Below are positions 37,246 through 46,646 of a DNA stretch of 64,000 bases, in pieces (position 1 is the stretch's first letter; each line of letters starts with the position of its first letter). Both the position numbers and the translations under genes were made by a program. The DNA is from Shinella yambaruensis. GTDB taxonomy: Bacteria > Pseudomonadota > Alphaproteobacteria > Rhizobiales > Rhizobiaceae. The notes below the pieces were generated by a model that saw only the letters and a list, made by a program, of their open reading frames with translations, was not told the origin of the DNA and did no database searches. The stretch spans positions 284,248-348,247 of the forward strand of contig NZ_JALJCK010000001.1 in NCBI RefSeq assembly GCF_022899355.1. The letters are read 5' to 3'.

Positions 37246-37727
37246 AGCCCTTCGCCGCGCTGGTTTTCGCATTGCTTCTGCCGGTCTGCGCCGAGGCGAA
37301 CTGCATTCCGCCCTGGCGGACGCAGTTCGCCTGCAATATCCCCGAGCGCCATGCGCGCGTCGAGTTCTGCCGCCTTCCCGAGCCGGGCGACCACCCCGGC
37401 AAGAAGGAGGCCTATTACACCTATGCCGTCGGCGCCGCGGCGGCGGAACTGTATTTCGAAACCGATTCGACCTGGTTCTCGACGAAGGACACCGAAATCG
37501 ACCACCCGACGGACCTGACCATGGCCGTCGGTTACGCCCATGGCAAATACGTCTACGCCTTCGTGGTGACGGAGGACAAGCGCGAGGCCGACGGCATCCG
37601 GCAGGGAGAGGTGCGCGTCTACGGTTCGACGGATGCCTTCACGAACGACACCCGGGACAACGAGTTGACGAGGCTCGCCTGCGACCCCGCCTCGATCCTC
37701 GCCGATCGTGCGAGCATCCGCCCCTGA
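37242..37727 (+). CDS. Secreted protein of unknown function
   Basis: 161 aa from the GTG at 37242. Signal peptide about 1-19 (ALVFALLLPVCAEA). The mature protein has several cysteines (NCIPPW, FACNIPE, EFCRLPE, LACDPAS), suggesting disulfides and a periplasmic location. YYTYAVGAAAAELYFETDSTW and VVTEDKREADGI suggest a beta-rich fold. I do not recognise a family. It is coupled to the small membrane protein upstream. Confidence 0.75.
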   Translation: MKPFAALVFALLLPVCAEANCIPPWRTQFACNIPERHARVEFCRLPEPGDHPGKKEAYYTYAVGAAAAELYFETDSTWFSTKDTEIDHPTDLTMAVGYAHGKYVYAFVVTEDKREADGIRQGEVRVYGSTDAFTNDTRDNELTRLACDPASILADRASIRP

Positions 37728-37786
37728 CCGGGCGGCCCGCACCGAAAAACCCCACGGAAAAAACTGGAAATTCCTGCATTTAGGGC

Positions 37787-37815
37787 TTGCGCAAATCAGC
37801 GGCCCCGACTAGAAG
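37787..37815 (+). promoter_or_regulatory. Promoter of tRNA-Glu copy 3
   Basis: TTGCGC (37787-37792), 17-base spacer, TAGAAG (37810-37815), then ACGCCCACCGCAC. Confidence 0.72.
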
Positions 37816-37828
37816 ACGCCCACCGCAC

Positions 37829-37903
37829 GCGCCCTTCGTCTATCGGTTAGGACGTCAGATTTTCATTCTGAAAAGAGGGGTTCGACTCCCCTAGGGCGTG
37901 CCA
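37829..37903 (+). tRNA. tRNA-Glu (anticodon TTC), copy 3
   Basis: 75 nt, identical to copies 1 and 2, with encoded CCA. It ends 32 bases before the convergent recJ stop. Confidence 0.96.
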
Positions 37904-37935
37904 CCCTCCCCCTTTCGACAATCGAGACCCGCCCG

Positions 37936-39744
37936 TCAGAACGCCTTCGCGGCGTCCAGCACGCGGAACTGTATGCGCCGGCTGCCCTGCCAGCTGTCGG
38001 CGGAAAGCGTGCCGGCGATGTGCACCGCCTGCCCGCGCTGCTTCATCAGGAACAGGCCGAGATCGGCTTCCGCCGCGCGGAAGGCCATGGCGCCGAGGCG
38101 CCCGCCATCGGGGCCTTCGAGCTCCAGGCGCAGGTGATTGACGCCGACGGGCCTGACGTCGCGCACCCGGTGCGCCGGCAGCGCAAAGATCGGCTGCGGG
38201 TGACCGGAGCCATAGGGGCCGGCCTGCTCCAGCTGGTCGGCGAGCGCCAGCGTCGCGCCGCCGGCGCTCAGCGCCCCGTCGATCTTCAGCGTTTCCACGG
38301 CCACCAGGTCGCGCACGGCGCGCTCGGCGCGTTCTTCGAAGAAGCCGCGCAGGCGGCCGAGGTTTGACCGCTCCACCGTCAGCCCGGCTGCCATGGCATG
38401 GCCGCCGCCCTTGACGAGAAGGCCCTCCTCCACGGCGGCACGCACCATGCGGCCGAGATCGAAGCCGCTGATCGAGCGGCCGGAGCCGGTGCCCTTGCCG
38501 GAAGGGTCGAAGGCGATGGCGAAGGCGGGGCGGCGGAACCGATCCTTGAGGCGCGAGGCGAGCAGGCCGACGACGCCCGGATGCCAGCCCTCGCGGGCCG
38601 TCAGGATGACGGAGGCGCTTTCGCCGGTGCCGTATTCCGCCTGCGCCTCGGCCTCCGCCTCGGCCAGCATGGCGGCCTCCATGGCCTGGCGCTCGCGGTT
38701 GAGGTCGTCGAGCTGCCTGGCGATGCGCTCGGCCTCGCCCGGCTCGTCGATGGTGAGAAGCCGGCTGCCGAGCGCCGCATCGCCGATGCGCCCGCCGGCA
38801 TTGATGCGCGGGCCGACGAGGAAGCCAAGATGATAGGGCGTGACGGGGCCGCCGATGCCCGCCTGCTTCAGGAGCGCCGTCAGGCCGGCATTGCCGAGAT
38901 GGCGCGCGGCGACGAGCCCCTTGACCACATAGGCGCGGTTGAGCCCCTTCAGGGGAACGACGTCGCAGACGGTGGAGAGCGCCACGAGGTCGAGCATGGC
39001 GAGGAGATCGAAGGTCTTCGCCCGCGCATCGCCCCTGTCCCGCAGCACGCGCTGCAGCGCCACCAGGACGAGGAAGACGACGCCGGCGGCCGAAAGGTGC
39101 CCCTGCCCCGACAGGTCGTCCTCGCGGTTCGGATTGACCAGCGCATGGGCCGGCGGCAGCGCCTCGCCCACCTGGTGATGGTCGATGACGACGACGTCGA
39201 CGCCGCGCGCCTTCGCGACGGCCAGCGATTCGTGGCTGGTCGAGCCGCAGTCGACCGTGACGATCAGCTCGGCGCCGCGCTCGATGAGCTGGGCGATGGC
39301 ATTGGGGTTCGGGCCGTAGCCCTCGAAGATGCGGTCGGGAATGTAGATTTCCGCCTGCACGCCGAAATGCGCGAGGAAACGATAGAGGAGCGCCGAGGAG
39401 GCCGCGCCGTCGACGTCATAGTCGCCGAAGATCGCGATGCGCTGGCGCCTTTCGATGGCCCGCGCCAGCCGCTCGGTGGCCGCCTCGCAGTCGATCAGGC
39501 TGTAGGGTTCGGGCATCAGGCGGCGCAGCGTCGGATCGAGGAACTCGACGGCGCCTTCGAACGGCACGCCCCGCCCCGCCAGCACGCGCGCGATGAGATC
39601 CGGCAGGCCGTGGCTCTGGCTCATCGCCAGCGCCCGGTTCTCCCCCGCCTGGTCGAGCCGCGCCACCCAGCGCTGGCCGGTCACCGAGCGCTCGACATTC
39701 AGGAAGGCCCGGCTGACGGGGTCGGCGTTTTCCAGCATGCTCAT
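37936..39744 (-). CDS. recJ: Single-stranded-DNA-specific exonuclease RecJ
   Basis: 602 aa DHH-superfamily 5'-3' exonuclease acting in RecF-pathway recombination and mismatch repair. Motifs are FGDYDVDGAASSALL (DHH motif I), VDCGSTSHE, VIDHHQVGEALP with the DHH triad, and GGHAMAAGLTV in the DHHA1 domain. The C-terminal OB-fold follows. ATG 39744 has AGGAG 5 bases upstream. It lies downstream of hom, separated by a 45-bp inverted-repeat element. Confidence 0.96.
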   Translation of the reverse strand: MSMLENADPVSRAFLNVERSVTGQRWVARLDQAGENRALAMSQSHGLPDLIARVLAGRGVPFEGAVEFLDPTLRRLMPEPYSLIDCEAATERLARAIERRQRIAIFGDYDVDGAASSALLYRFLAHFGVQAEIYIPDRIFEGYGPNPNAIAQLIERGAELIVTVDCGSTSHESLAVAKARGVDVVVIDHHQVGEALPPAHALVNPNREDDLSGQGHLSAAGVVFLVLVALQRVLRDRGDARAKTFDLLAMLDLVALSTVCDVVPLKGLNRAYVVKGLVAARHLGNAGLTALLKQAGIGGPVTPYHLGFLVGPRINAGGRIGDAALGSRLLTIDEPGEAERIARQLDDLNRERQAMEAAMLAEAEAEAQAEYGTGESASVILTAREGWHPGVVGLLASRLKDRFRRPAFAIAFDPSGKGTGSGRSISGFDLGRMVRAAVEEGLLVKGGGHAMAAGLTVERSNLGRLRGFFEERAERAVRDLVAVETLKIDGALSAGGATLALADQLEQAGPYGSGHPQPIFALPAHRVRDVRPVGVNHLRLELEGPDGGRLGAMAFRAAEADLGLFLMKQRGQAVHIAGTLSADSWQGSRRIQFRVLDAAKAF

Positions 39745-39762
39745 GGCGGCTCCTGCCGTGTT

Positions 39763-39919
39763 ACCCCCCTCTGCCCTGCCGGGCATCTCCCCCACAAGGG
39801 GGGAGATTGGATGAGGCAATGTCTCACGCCCCTCGTCAACGTCGCAATTCAAGCATAGCGCCGCTTCTTTGCCGATCTCCCCCCTTGTGGGGGAGATGCC
39901 CGGCAGGGCAGAGGGGGGT
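39763..39919. repeat. Large perfect inverted repeat between hom and recJ (rhizobial intergenic element, second family)
   Basis: Two perfectly complementary 45-base arms (39763-39807 and 39875-39919) beginning ACCCCCCTCTGCCCTGCC, separated by 67 bases. Each arm also contains a self-complementary CTCCCCC/GGGGGAG hairpin. It resembles the second class of rhizobial intergenic elements with the CTGCCCTGCCGGGCATCTCC core and differs from copies A-C. It will fold into a long hairpin in the hom-recJ mRNA. Confidence 0.85.
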
Positions 39920-39945
39920 GCCCGGACGCGGCAAAGGCCGCAAAA

Positions 39946-41268
39946 TCAAGCAGCCTTCGGCCGCTCGATGCGGATCACCTGCGGTTCGCCGACAAGATAG
40001 CCCTCGCCCTTGATGGATGCCACGGCCTTGCGGACGGAATCCTCCATCGTCGCGTGGGTGACGAGGATGATGGTCTTCGGATCGGTCGATTCGGTCGTCG
40101 ACTGCGCGCGCTGCACGATGGATTCCAGCGAGATGCCGTTTTCCGCCATGTGCCTGGCGATGCTGGCGAAGACGCCGGTGCGGTCTTCCACCGAAAGGCG
40201 GATGAAGTAGCCGCCGTGGTGCTTGCGGATCTGCGCGCGCTTGTAGGGGATGAGCGAGGCGGCCGGGCGGCCGAGCGCCGGCACGGTCTGCGCGCCCGGG
40301 CGGCTCTTGGCGATGTCGGCAATGTCGCCGAGCACGGCCGAGGCCGTCGCATTGCCGCCGGCGCCGGGGCCGACCATCAGCAGTTCGCCGAGAATGTCCG
40401 ATTCGATCGCCACGGCATTCGTCACGCCGTCGACCTGCGCGATGACGCTGTCGAGCGGCACCATGGTCGGGTGCACGCGCTGTTCGACGCCCGTGTCCGT
40501 CTTCTGCGCGACGCCGAGCAGCTTGATGCGGTAGCCGAGATCGGCGGCGGCGCGGATGTCGTCGATGGAGATGTTGGTGATGCCTTCGAGATAGATGTTG
40601 TCGGCCGAGATCTTCGTGCCGAAGGCGAGCGTCGTCAGGATCGACAGCTTGTGCGCCGTGTCGTTGCCCTCGATGTCGAAGGCGGGATCGGCCTCGGCAT
40701 AGCCGAGGCGCTGGGCTTCCTTGAGGCAGGCCTCGAAGCTGAGGCCCTCCTTCTCCATCTTGGTGAGGATGTAGTTGCAGGTGCCGTTCATGATGCCGTA
40801 GACGCGCGAGATCGTGTTGCCCGTCAGCGACTCGCGCAGCGCCTTGATGACCGGAATGCCGCCGGCGACGGCCGCCTCGTAGTTGAGGATGCAGCCGTTC
40901 TCCTCGGCGATGCCGGCAAGCTCCACGCCATGGGCGGCAAGCAGCGCCTTGTTGGCCGTCACGACATGCACGCCGCGCGACAGCGCCGCCTTGACCGCGG
41001 CATGGGCCGGATCGCCGGCCCCGCCCATCAGTTCCACGAAGACGTCGATCTTCGCCTCGCGGGCGAGCGCGACCGGATCGTCGAACCATTCGGCGGCCGA
41101 AAGATCGACGCCGCGGTCACGGCCCTTGCTGCGGGCCGTCACGGCGGCGATCTCGATCGGCCGGCCGCACGTCGTTGCGAGCATGTCCCTGCGTTCGACG
41201 AGAATCTTCGCGAGCGAGGCACCAACGGTCCCCAAGCCCGCAATGCCGATCTTCAGGGCATCAGCCAT
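39946..41268 (-). CDS. hom: Homoserine dehydrogenase
   Basis: 440 aa NAD(P)H-dependent reduction of aspartate semialdehyde to homoserine, the branch to threonine and methionine. N-terminal Rossmann motif GIAGLGTVGASLAKIL, catalytic region YGIMNGTCNYILT and DIEGNDTAHKLSIL, and a C-terminal ACT domain (about 355-430, VEDRTGVFASIARHMAENGI) that usually gives threonine feedback control. ATG 41268 is preferred because AGGA lies 7 bases upstream; an ATG at 41274 is too close to it. Confidence 0.96.
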   Translation of the reverse strand: MADALKIGIAGLGTVGASLAKILVERRDMLATTCGRPIEIAAVTARSKGRDRGVDLSAAEWFDDPVALAREAKIDVFVELMGGAGDPAHAAVKAALSRGVHVVTANKALLAAHGVELAGIAEENGCILNYEAAVAGGIPVIKALRESLTGNTISRVYGIMNGTCNYILTKMEKEGLSFEACLKEAQRLGYAEADPAFDIEGNDTAHKLSILTTLAFGTKISADNIYLEGITNISIDDIRAAADLGYRIKLLGVAQKTDTGVEQRVHPTMVPLDSVIAQVDGVTNAVAIESDILGELLMVGPGAGGNATASAVLGDIADIAKSRPGAQTVPALGRPAASLIPYKRAQIRKHHGGYFIRLSVEDRTGVFASIARHMAENGISLESIVQRAQSTTESTDPKTIILVTHATMEDSVRKAVASIKGEGYLVGEPQVIRIERPKAA

Positions 41269-41291
41269 GGTCATGTCCTAACGTTTTGGAA

Positions 41292-41319
41292 GAAAGCCCT
41301 CCGCAGAGACGCGGAGGGC
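41292..41319 (-). terminator. Terminator between the aminotransferase gene and hom
   Basis: 9-bp stem GCCCTCCGC/GCGGAGGGC, 6-base loop, followed on the minus strand by TTTCTTCC. It sits 8 bases after the aminotransferase stop and only 24 bases before the hom ATG, so it may partly uncouple the two. Confidence 0.7.
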
Positions 41320-41326
41320 GGATTTT

Positions 41327-42547
41327 TCAGCGATGGGCGTTCAGCGAGATGACGTTGTGCATCGTCTCGTCCGCCGTGGAGAGGAACTTCTTGATGTTGC
41401 GCGCCGCCTGGCGGATGCGGTGCTCGTTCTCGACCAGCGCGAGGCGGACATAATCGTCGCCCTGCTCGCCGAAACCGACGCCCGGCGCCACGGCGACATC
41501 CGCCTTCTCGACGAGCAGCTTGGAGAATTCCAGCGAGCCGAGATGACGGAACTTTTCCGGGATCTTCGCCCAGGCGAACATGGTGGCGGCCGGCGGCGGC
41601 ACCTCGAAGCCGGCCTTGCCGAAGGTGTCGACCATCACGTCGCGGCGGCGCTTGTAGACGTTGCGCACTTCCGCGATGTCGGAGCCGTCGCCGTTCAGCG
41701 CATGGGTCGCGGCCACCTGGATCGGCGTGAAGGCGCCGTAGTCGAGATAGGACTTGACGCGGGTCAGCGCGGCGATCAGCCGCTCGTTGCCGACGGCAAA
41801 GCCCATGCGCCAGCCGGGCATGGAGAAGGTCTTCGACATGGAGGTGAACTCCACCGCGATGTCGATGGCGCCGGGCACTTCCAGAACGGAGGGTGGCGGC
41901 GCGTTGTCGTCGAAGTAGATTTCAGAATAGGCAAGGTCGGAAAGCACGATGATGTCGTGCTTCTTCGCAAACGCGATGACGTCCTTGTAGAAATCGAGCG
42001 AGGCGACATGCGCCGTCGGGTTCGACGGATAGTTGATGATCAGCGCCAGCGGCTTGGGGATCGAGTGGCGCACGGCCCTTTCCAGAGGCGGGAAGAAGCT
42101 CTCGTCCGGCTCGACCGACATGGAGCGGATCACGCCGCCGGCCATCAGGAAGCCGAAGGCGTGGATCGGATAGGTCGGGTTCGGGCACAGGATGACGTCG
42201 CCCGGCGCGGTGATCGCCTGCGCCATGTTGGCGAAGCCCTCCTTGGAGCCGAGGGTCGCGACGACCTGCGTCTCCGGGTTCAGCTTCACGCCGAAGCGGC
42301 GGGCGTAATAGGCGGCCTGGGCGCGGCGCAGGCCCGGAATGCCCTTGGACGAGGAATAGCGGTGCGTGCGCGGGTCCTGGACCACCTCGCAGAGCTTGTC
42401 GACGATCGCCTTGGGGGTCGGCAGGTCGGGGTTGCCCATGCCAAGGTCGATGATGTCGGCGCCACCCGCTCGCGCGCTTGCTTTCAAACGGTTGACCTGT
42501 TCGAAAACATACGGCGGCAGACGCCGGACCTTGTGAAACTCTTCCAT
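41327..42547 (-). CDS. alaC: Class I/II PLP aminotransferase, AlaC-like (alanine/LL-diaminopimelate type)
   Basis: 406 aa fold-type I aminotransferase. The PLP-lysine is in SMSKTFSMPGWRMG (Lys239) with INYPSNPTAH and LSDLAYSEIYFD contributing to PLP binding. The start EEFHKVRRLPPYVFEQVNRLK is typical of AlaC glutamate-pyruvate transaminases, which are hard to tell from LL-diaminopimelate aminotransferases by sequence. ATG 42547 is used; a TTG two codons earlier is also in frame. Position next to hom fits amino-acid metabolism. Confidence 0.85.
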   Translation of the reverse strand: MEEFHKVRRLPPYVFEQVNRLKASARAGGADIIDLGMGNPDLPTPKAIVDKLCEVVQDPRTHRYSSSKGIPGLRRAQAAYYARRFGVKLNPETQVVATLGSKEGFANMAQAITAPGDVILCPNPTYPIHAFGFLMAGGVIRSMSVEPDESFFPPLERAVRHSIPKPLALIINYPSNPTAHVASLDFYKDVIAFAKKHDIIVLSDLAYSEIYFDDNAPPPSVLEVPGAIDIAVEFTSMSKTFSMPGWRMGFAVGNERLIAALTRVKSYLDYGAFTPIQVAATHALNGDGSDIAEVRNVYKRRRDVMVDTFGKAGFEVPPPAATMFAWAKIPEKFRHLGSLEFSKLLVEKADVAVAPGVGFGEQGDDYVRLALVENEHRIRQAARNIKKFLSTADETMHNVISLNAHR

Positions 42548-42721
42548 CTTCAACCCCGTTAGGCACGAAGCCCCTCCGGCGGCCTTGCCGGACGGCGCAA
42601 AACTCCGTGCGAATCAAGAAATCGGATACGGACGAAAGCGTTCGAAATGAAGGCGCTCCGCCCGGCCGACGGCCAATTGGCCGTCATCCGCTTTGCTGCC
42701 AAACGGCAAGAAACGCAAGCG

Positions 42722-43066
42722 CTAATTCGTCTTCTCGATTTGCGAAAGCGCCGCCTTGCCATGACCGTCGCGCAGCGCCTGCAATTCGGCGAGCTGGCGG
42801 CGGTATTCGGCCTCCGAAATCGCGCCCGAGCGGCGACTGTTGGAGAGCGCCGTCAGGCGCGCGCTGTAGCCGGCCGCCTCCTCGTCGCTCATCTGCTGCG
42901 TCTCGGCGCTGACGATCGCCGTGATGTCGGGATAGACGTCGGCCCGGTTCGCGCCGGCATTCGCCGTCGCGGTCGATGTCGTCTCGCTCGAGGCGCAGGA
43001 GGCGAGCGCCGCCGCGGCGGCGGCCATGAGAAGAGCGGCGCGCAAGCGCCTGATTTCGAACGCCAT
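42722..43066 (-). CDS. Small predicted lipoprotein
   Basis: 114 aa. Signal peptide with lipobox LASC (Cys about residue 24). The mature part has a Ser/Thr/Ala-rich stretch and then a helical segment RLTALSNSRRSGAISEAEYRRQ that resembles a SHOCT-type short helical domain, but the match is weak. Function unknown. It is divergent from phaC with 125 bases between starts. Confidence 0.75.
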   Translation of the reverse strand: MAFEIRRLRAALLMAAAAAALASCASSETTSTATANAGANRADVYPDITAIVSAETQQMSDEEAAGYSARLTALSNSRRSGAISEAEYRRQLAELQALRDGHGKAALSQIEKTN

Positions 43067-43191
43067 GTGGCTGTATGCTCCTGTCGAAACGACCGGTTCC
43101 CGATATTGCCTTGTGCGGCTGTCAGGCCCTTGTAATCTGTTTCGTAGAGAATGTAAAAATACAAAAGTAACAATAAAATCGGGAGGGAACC

Positions 43192-45048
43192 ATGGCCGAC
43201 GAACGCAAGGCGAATGAACGCGATGCGGCCGGAAACAAACCCGGTTTCCAGCCCTTCGACCCCGCGACGATCGAGCCCTACATCGTCAAGGATCCCGAGG
43301 CGCTGACGGTCAACTTCGCGCGCACCATCGAACAGCTCGGCAAGGCCGCCTCCGCCTGGCTTGCCCCGCGCGAAAGCGGCGAGAAGGTCGACACGGTTTC
43401 CGAGCCGATGGTCGACATGGTGAAAACCCTCTCCAAAGTCTCCGAATACTGGCTGACGGACCCGCGCCGCACGCTGGAGGCGCAGACGCTGCTGCTCGGC
43501 AGCTATTTCAACATCTGGTCGCGCACGCTGGGGCGCCTTTCCGGCGAGGCGCAGGACGCCGCGCCCGATCCGCATAGCAAGGACAAGCGCTTTGCCGACG
43601 AGGACTGGGTGAAGAACCCCTTCTTCGATTTCCTGCGCCAGGCCTATTTCGTCACCTCCGACTGGGCGGAGAAGCTCGTCACCGATGCCGAAGGGCTCGA
43701 CGAGCACACGCGCCACAAGGCGGGCTTCTATGTGAAGCAGATCGCCAGCGCGATCTCGCCGACGAACTTCATCACCACCAATCCGCAGCTCTACCGCGAG
43801 ACGGTGGCTTCCAACGGCGCGAACCTGGTGCGCGGCATGAAGATGCTGGCCGAGGACATCGCCGCCGGCCGCGGCGACCTGAAGCTGCGCCAGACCGACA
43901 CGAGCAAGTTCGCCATCGGCGAGAACATGGCGCTGACGCCGGGCAAGGTGCTGGCGCAGAGCGATGTCTGCCAGGTCATCCAGTACGACGCGACGACGGA
44001 AAAGGTGCTGAAGCGCCCGCTGCTCATCTGCCCGCCCTGGATCAACAAGTTCTACATCCTCGACCTCAACCCGGCGAAATCCTTCATCAAGTGGGCGGTG
44101 GACCAGGGCCACACGGTGTTCGTCATCTCCTGGGTGAACCCGGACGAGCGGCATGCGGACAAGGACTGGGAAGCCTACGCCCGCGAAGGCGTCGGCTTCG
44201 CGCTCGACACGATCAGCCAGGCGACCGGCGAGGACGAGGTGAACGCCATCGGCTATTGCGTCGGCGGCACGCTGCTTGCGGCCACCCTCGCCCTGCACGG
44301 CCAGGAGGGCGACAAGCGCATCCGCACGGCGACGCTCTTCACCACGCAGGTCGACTTCACCCATGCCGGCGACCTGAAGGTCTTCGCCGACGAGGAGCAG
44401 ATCGACCTCATCGAGCGCGGCATGAAGGCGACCGGCTATCTCGACGGCTCGAAGATGGCGACCGCCTTCAACATGCTGCGCGCCTCCGAGCTGATCTGGC
44501 CCTACTTCGTCAACAACTACCTGAAGGGCCAGGATCCCATGCCCTTCGACCTGCTCTACTGGAATTCGGATTCCACGCGAATGCCCGCCGCCAACCACTC
44601 GTTTTACCTGAGGAATTGTTATCTCAACAACACCCTCGCCAAGGGCGAGATGACGCTTGCCGGCAAGACGCTGTCGCTGAAGGACGTCAAGATCCCGATC
44701 TACAACCTCGCCACCAGGGAGGACCACATCGCGCCGGCGAAATCGGTCTTCGTCGGCAGCAAGTTCTTCGGCGGCAAGGTGACCTATGTGATGGCCGGCT
44801 CCGGCCACATCGCCGGCGTCGTCAATCCGCCGGACAAGATGAAGTACCAGTACTGGACCGGCGGGCCGGTGAAGGGCGAATTCGAGGACTGGGTGGAAAA
44901 GGCGAAGGAAACGCCCGGCTCCTGGTGGCCGCACTGGCACGACTGGATCAAGGCGCAGGACGACCGCATGGTGCCGGCGCGCAAGACCGGCGGCACGATG
45001 AACTCGATCGAGGAGGCCCCCGGCTCCTACGTGCGCGTGCGCGCCTGA
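43192..45048 (+). CDS. phaC: Class I polyhydroxyalkanoate synthase
   Basis: 618 aa. Polymerises 3-hydroxyacyl-CoA to PHB/PHA granules. The lipase-like box is GYCVGG with the catalytic Cys at about residue 356. The Asp lies in the NLATREDHIAPAKS segment and the His in GSGHIAGVVNPP. The length and N-terminal PhaC_N domain (about 90-270) fit class I. GGGAGGG precedes the ATG. It stands apart from phaAB, as is usual in rhizobia; a phasin is encoded at 20287. Confidence 0.97.
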   Translation: MADERKANERDAAGNKPGFQPFDPATIEPYIVKDPEALTVNFARTIEQLGKAASAWLAPRESGEKVDTVSEPMVDMVKTLSKVSEYWLTDPRRTLEAQTLLLGSYFNIWSRTLGRLSGEAQDAAPDPHSKDKRFADEDWVKNPFFDFLRQAYFVTSDWAEKLVTDAEGLDEHTRHKAGFYVKQIASAISPTNFITTNPQLYRETVASNGANLVRGMKMLAEDIAAGRGDLKLRQTDTSKFAIGENMALTPGKVLAQSDVCQVIQYDATTEKVLKRPLLICPPWINKFYILDLNPAKSFIKWAVDQGHTVFVISWVNPDERHADKDWEAYAREGVGFALDTISQATGEDEVNAIGYCVGGTLLAATLALHGQEGDKRIRTATLFTTQVDFTHAGDLKVFADEEQIDLIERGMKATGYLDGSKMATAFNMLRASELIWPYFVNNYLKGQDPMPFDLLYWNSDSTRMPAANHSFYLRNCYLNNTLAKGEMTLAGKTLSLKDVKIPIYNLATREDHIAPAKSVFVGSKFFGGKVTYVMAGSGHIAGVVNPPDKMKYQYWTGGPVKGEFEDWVEKAKETPGSWWPHWHDWIKAQDDRMVPARKTGGTMNSIEEAPGSYVRVRA

Positions 45049-45060
45049 CCGCCGACGCCC

Positions 45061-45780
45061 ATGAAGTTCGATCCGCCGCTCGTTTCCGGCACCCTCGTGC
45101 AGCGCTACAAGCGCTTCCTGTTCGACGCCATCCTCGACGACGGATCGGCGATCACCGGCTCCTGCCCCAATACCGGCTCGATGCGCGGCCTGACGGCGCC
45201 CGGCTCGCGCATCTGGATGTCGCAGAGCGACAGCCCGACGCGCAAGCACCGCCATCGCCTCGAACTGGTGGAGGCGGACGACACCGTCGTCGGCATCAAT
45301 ACGGGCCTGCCGAACCGGCTGGCGGAGGAGGCGATCCGCGCCGGCCTGGTCGCCGATCTCGGCACCTATCCCGTCGTCGAGCGGGAGAGGAAATACGGCC
45401 GCAATTCGCGCATCGACATCCTCCTGTCCGGGCCTGACCGGCCCCCCGCCTATGTCGAGGTGAAGAACGTGCATTTCCGCCGCGCCGCCGGCCTTGCGGA
45501 ATTTCCCGACACGGTGACGGCACGCGGCGCAAAGCACCTCGAGGAGCTCGGCGACATGGCCGAGGCCGGTTTCCGCGCGGTCATGCTCTATCTCGTCCAG
45601 CGGGAGGATTGTTCGCGGTTCCGCATCTGCGCCGATCTCGATCCCGCCTATGCGGCCGGCTTCCGCCGGGCGCTTTCGCGCGGCGTCGAGGCCTATGCGG
45701 TCAAATGCGCCGTTACATCCCAGCAAATCCGGCCCGTGGCGTCGATCGCCATGGACGAACCCGGTCTGGCTGATCTATGA
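45061..45780 (+). CDS. sfsA: DNA/RNA nuclease SfsA family protein
   Basis: 239 aa. SfsA was named as a sugar fermentation stimulation protein; the fold is a restriction-endonuclease-like nuclease. Motifs include [22 protein letters not shown]-like [17 protein letters not shown] with the PD-(D/E)XK-type lysine, and [13 protein letters not shown]. It follows phaC by 12 bases and precedes map, a sfsA-map order seen in many alphaproteobacteria. Confidence 0.93.
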   Translation: MKFDPPLVSGTLVQRYKRFLFDAILDDGSAITGSCPNTGSMRGLTAPGSRIWMSQSDSPTRKHRHRLELVEADDTVVGINTGLPNRLAEEAIRAGLVADLGTYPVVERERKYGRNSRIDILLSGPDRPPAYVEVKNVHFRRAAGLAEFPDTVTARGAKHLEELGDMAEAGFRAVMLYLVQREDCSRFRICADLDPAYAAGFRRALSRGVEAYAVKCAVTSQQIRPVASIAMDEPGLADL

Positions 45781-45810
45781 ACATGCGGACAGACTAGCGA
45801 AAGTTCGACC

Positions 45811-46638
45811 ATGGTGACCTATATCGACGCGACCTCCGCGCCGCTGAAGAACACGGGCGTGATCCGCCTTTACGACGCCGAGGCCTTTGCCGGCATGCGC
45901 AAGGCCTGCCAGCTCACAGCGCGCTGCCTCGACGAACTCTACCCGCTGGTCAAGCCGGGCGTTGCCACCGACGTCATCGACCGCTTCGTCTTCGAGTTCG
46001 GCATGGACCACGGCGCCCTGCCCGCGACGCTGAACTACCGCGGCTACACCAAGTCGAGTTGCACCTCGATCAACCACGTCGTCTGTCACGGCATCCCCAA
46101 CGACAAGCCGCTGCGCGAGGGCGACGTCGTCAATATCGACGTCACCTTCATCCTCGACGGCTGGCACGGCGATTCGAGCCGCATGTATCCCGTCGGCGAG
46201 ATCAAGCGCGCCGCCGAGCGCCTGCTCGAAGTCACCCACGAATGCCTGATGCGCGGCATCGCCGCCGTCAGGCCCGGCGCGCGCACCGGCGCCATCGGCG
46301 AGGCGATCCAGGCCTATGCCGAGGCCGAGCGCTGCTCGGTGGTGCGCGATTTCTGCGGCCACGGCGTCGGCCGCCTCTTCCACGACGCGCCGAACATCCT
46401 GCATTACGGCCGCGCCAACGAGGGGCCGGAAATGAAGGAGGGCATGATCTTCACCATCGAGCCGATGATCAATCTCGGCCGGCCGCATGTGAAGGTGCTC
46501 TCCGACGGCTGGACGGCGGTGACGCGCGACCGCTCGCTCTCCGCCCAGTACGAGCACACGGTGGGCGTGACGGCGGATGGCTGCGAGATCTTCACGCTTT
46601 CGCCCGGCGGCCTCGACCGCCCCGGCCTTTCCGCTTAA
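45811..46638 (+). CDS. map: Type I methionine aminopeptidase
   Basis: 275 aa. Removes the initiator methionine from nascent proteins. The five metal ligands are visible: Asp in [17 protein letters not shown] (two), His in [10 protein letters not shown], Glu in FTIEPMI and Glu in YEHTVGVT. The N-terminal extension [14 protein letters not shown] is typical of alphaproteobacterial MapA. It lies 30 bases after sfsA and 8 bases before radC. Confidence 0.96.
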   Translation: MVTYIDATSAPLKNTGVIRLYDAEAFAGMRKACQLTARCLDELYPLVKPGVATDVIDRFVFEFGMDHGALPATLNYRGYTKSSCTSINHVVCHGIPNDKPLREGDVVNIDVTFILDGWHGDSSRMYPVGEIKRAAERLLEVTHECLMRGIAAVRPGARTGAIGEAIQAYAEAERCSVVRDFCGHGVGRLFHDAPNILHYGRANEGPEMKEGMIFTIEPMINLGRPHVKVLSDGWTAVTRDRSLSAQYEHTVGVTADGCEIFTLSPGGLDRPGLSA

Positions 46639-46646
46639 GGCCGCCC

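Noticed and set aside
36100..37903. tRNA-Glu triplet as attachment sites of an integrated element
   Set aside because: Whole identical functional tRNAs with own promoters are present and no integrase is visible; partial 3' tRNA repeats would be expected for attachment sites.
42889..45726. 945-codon open frame on the minus strand
   Set aside because: Antisense shadow of phaC and sfsA with Arg/Gly/Ala/Val-biased composition and no motif.
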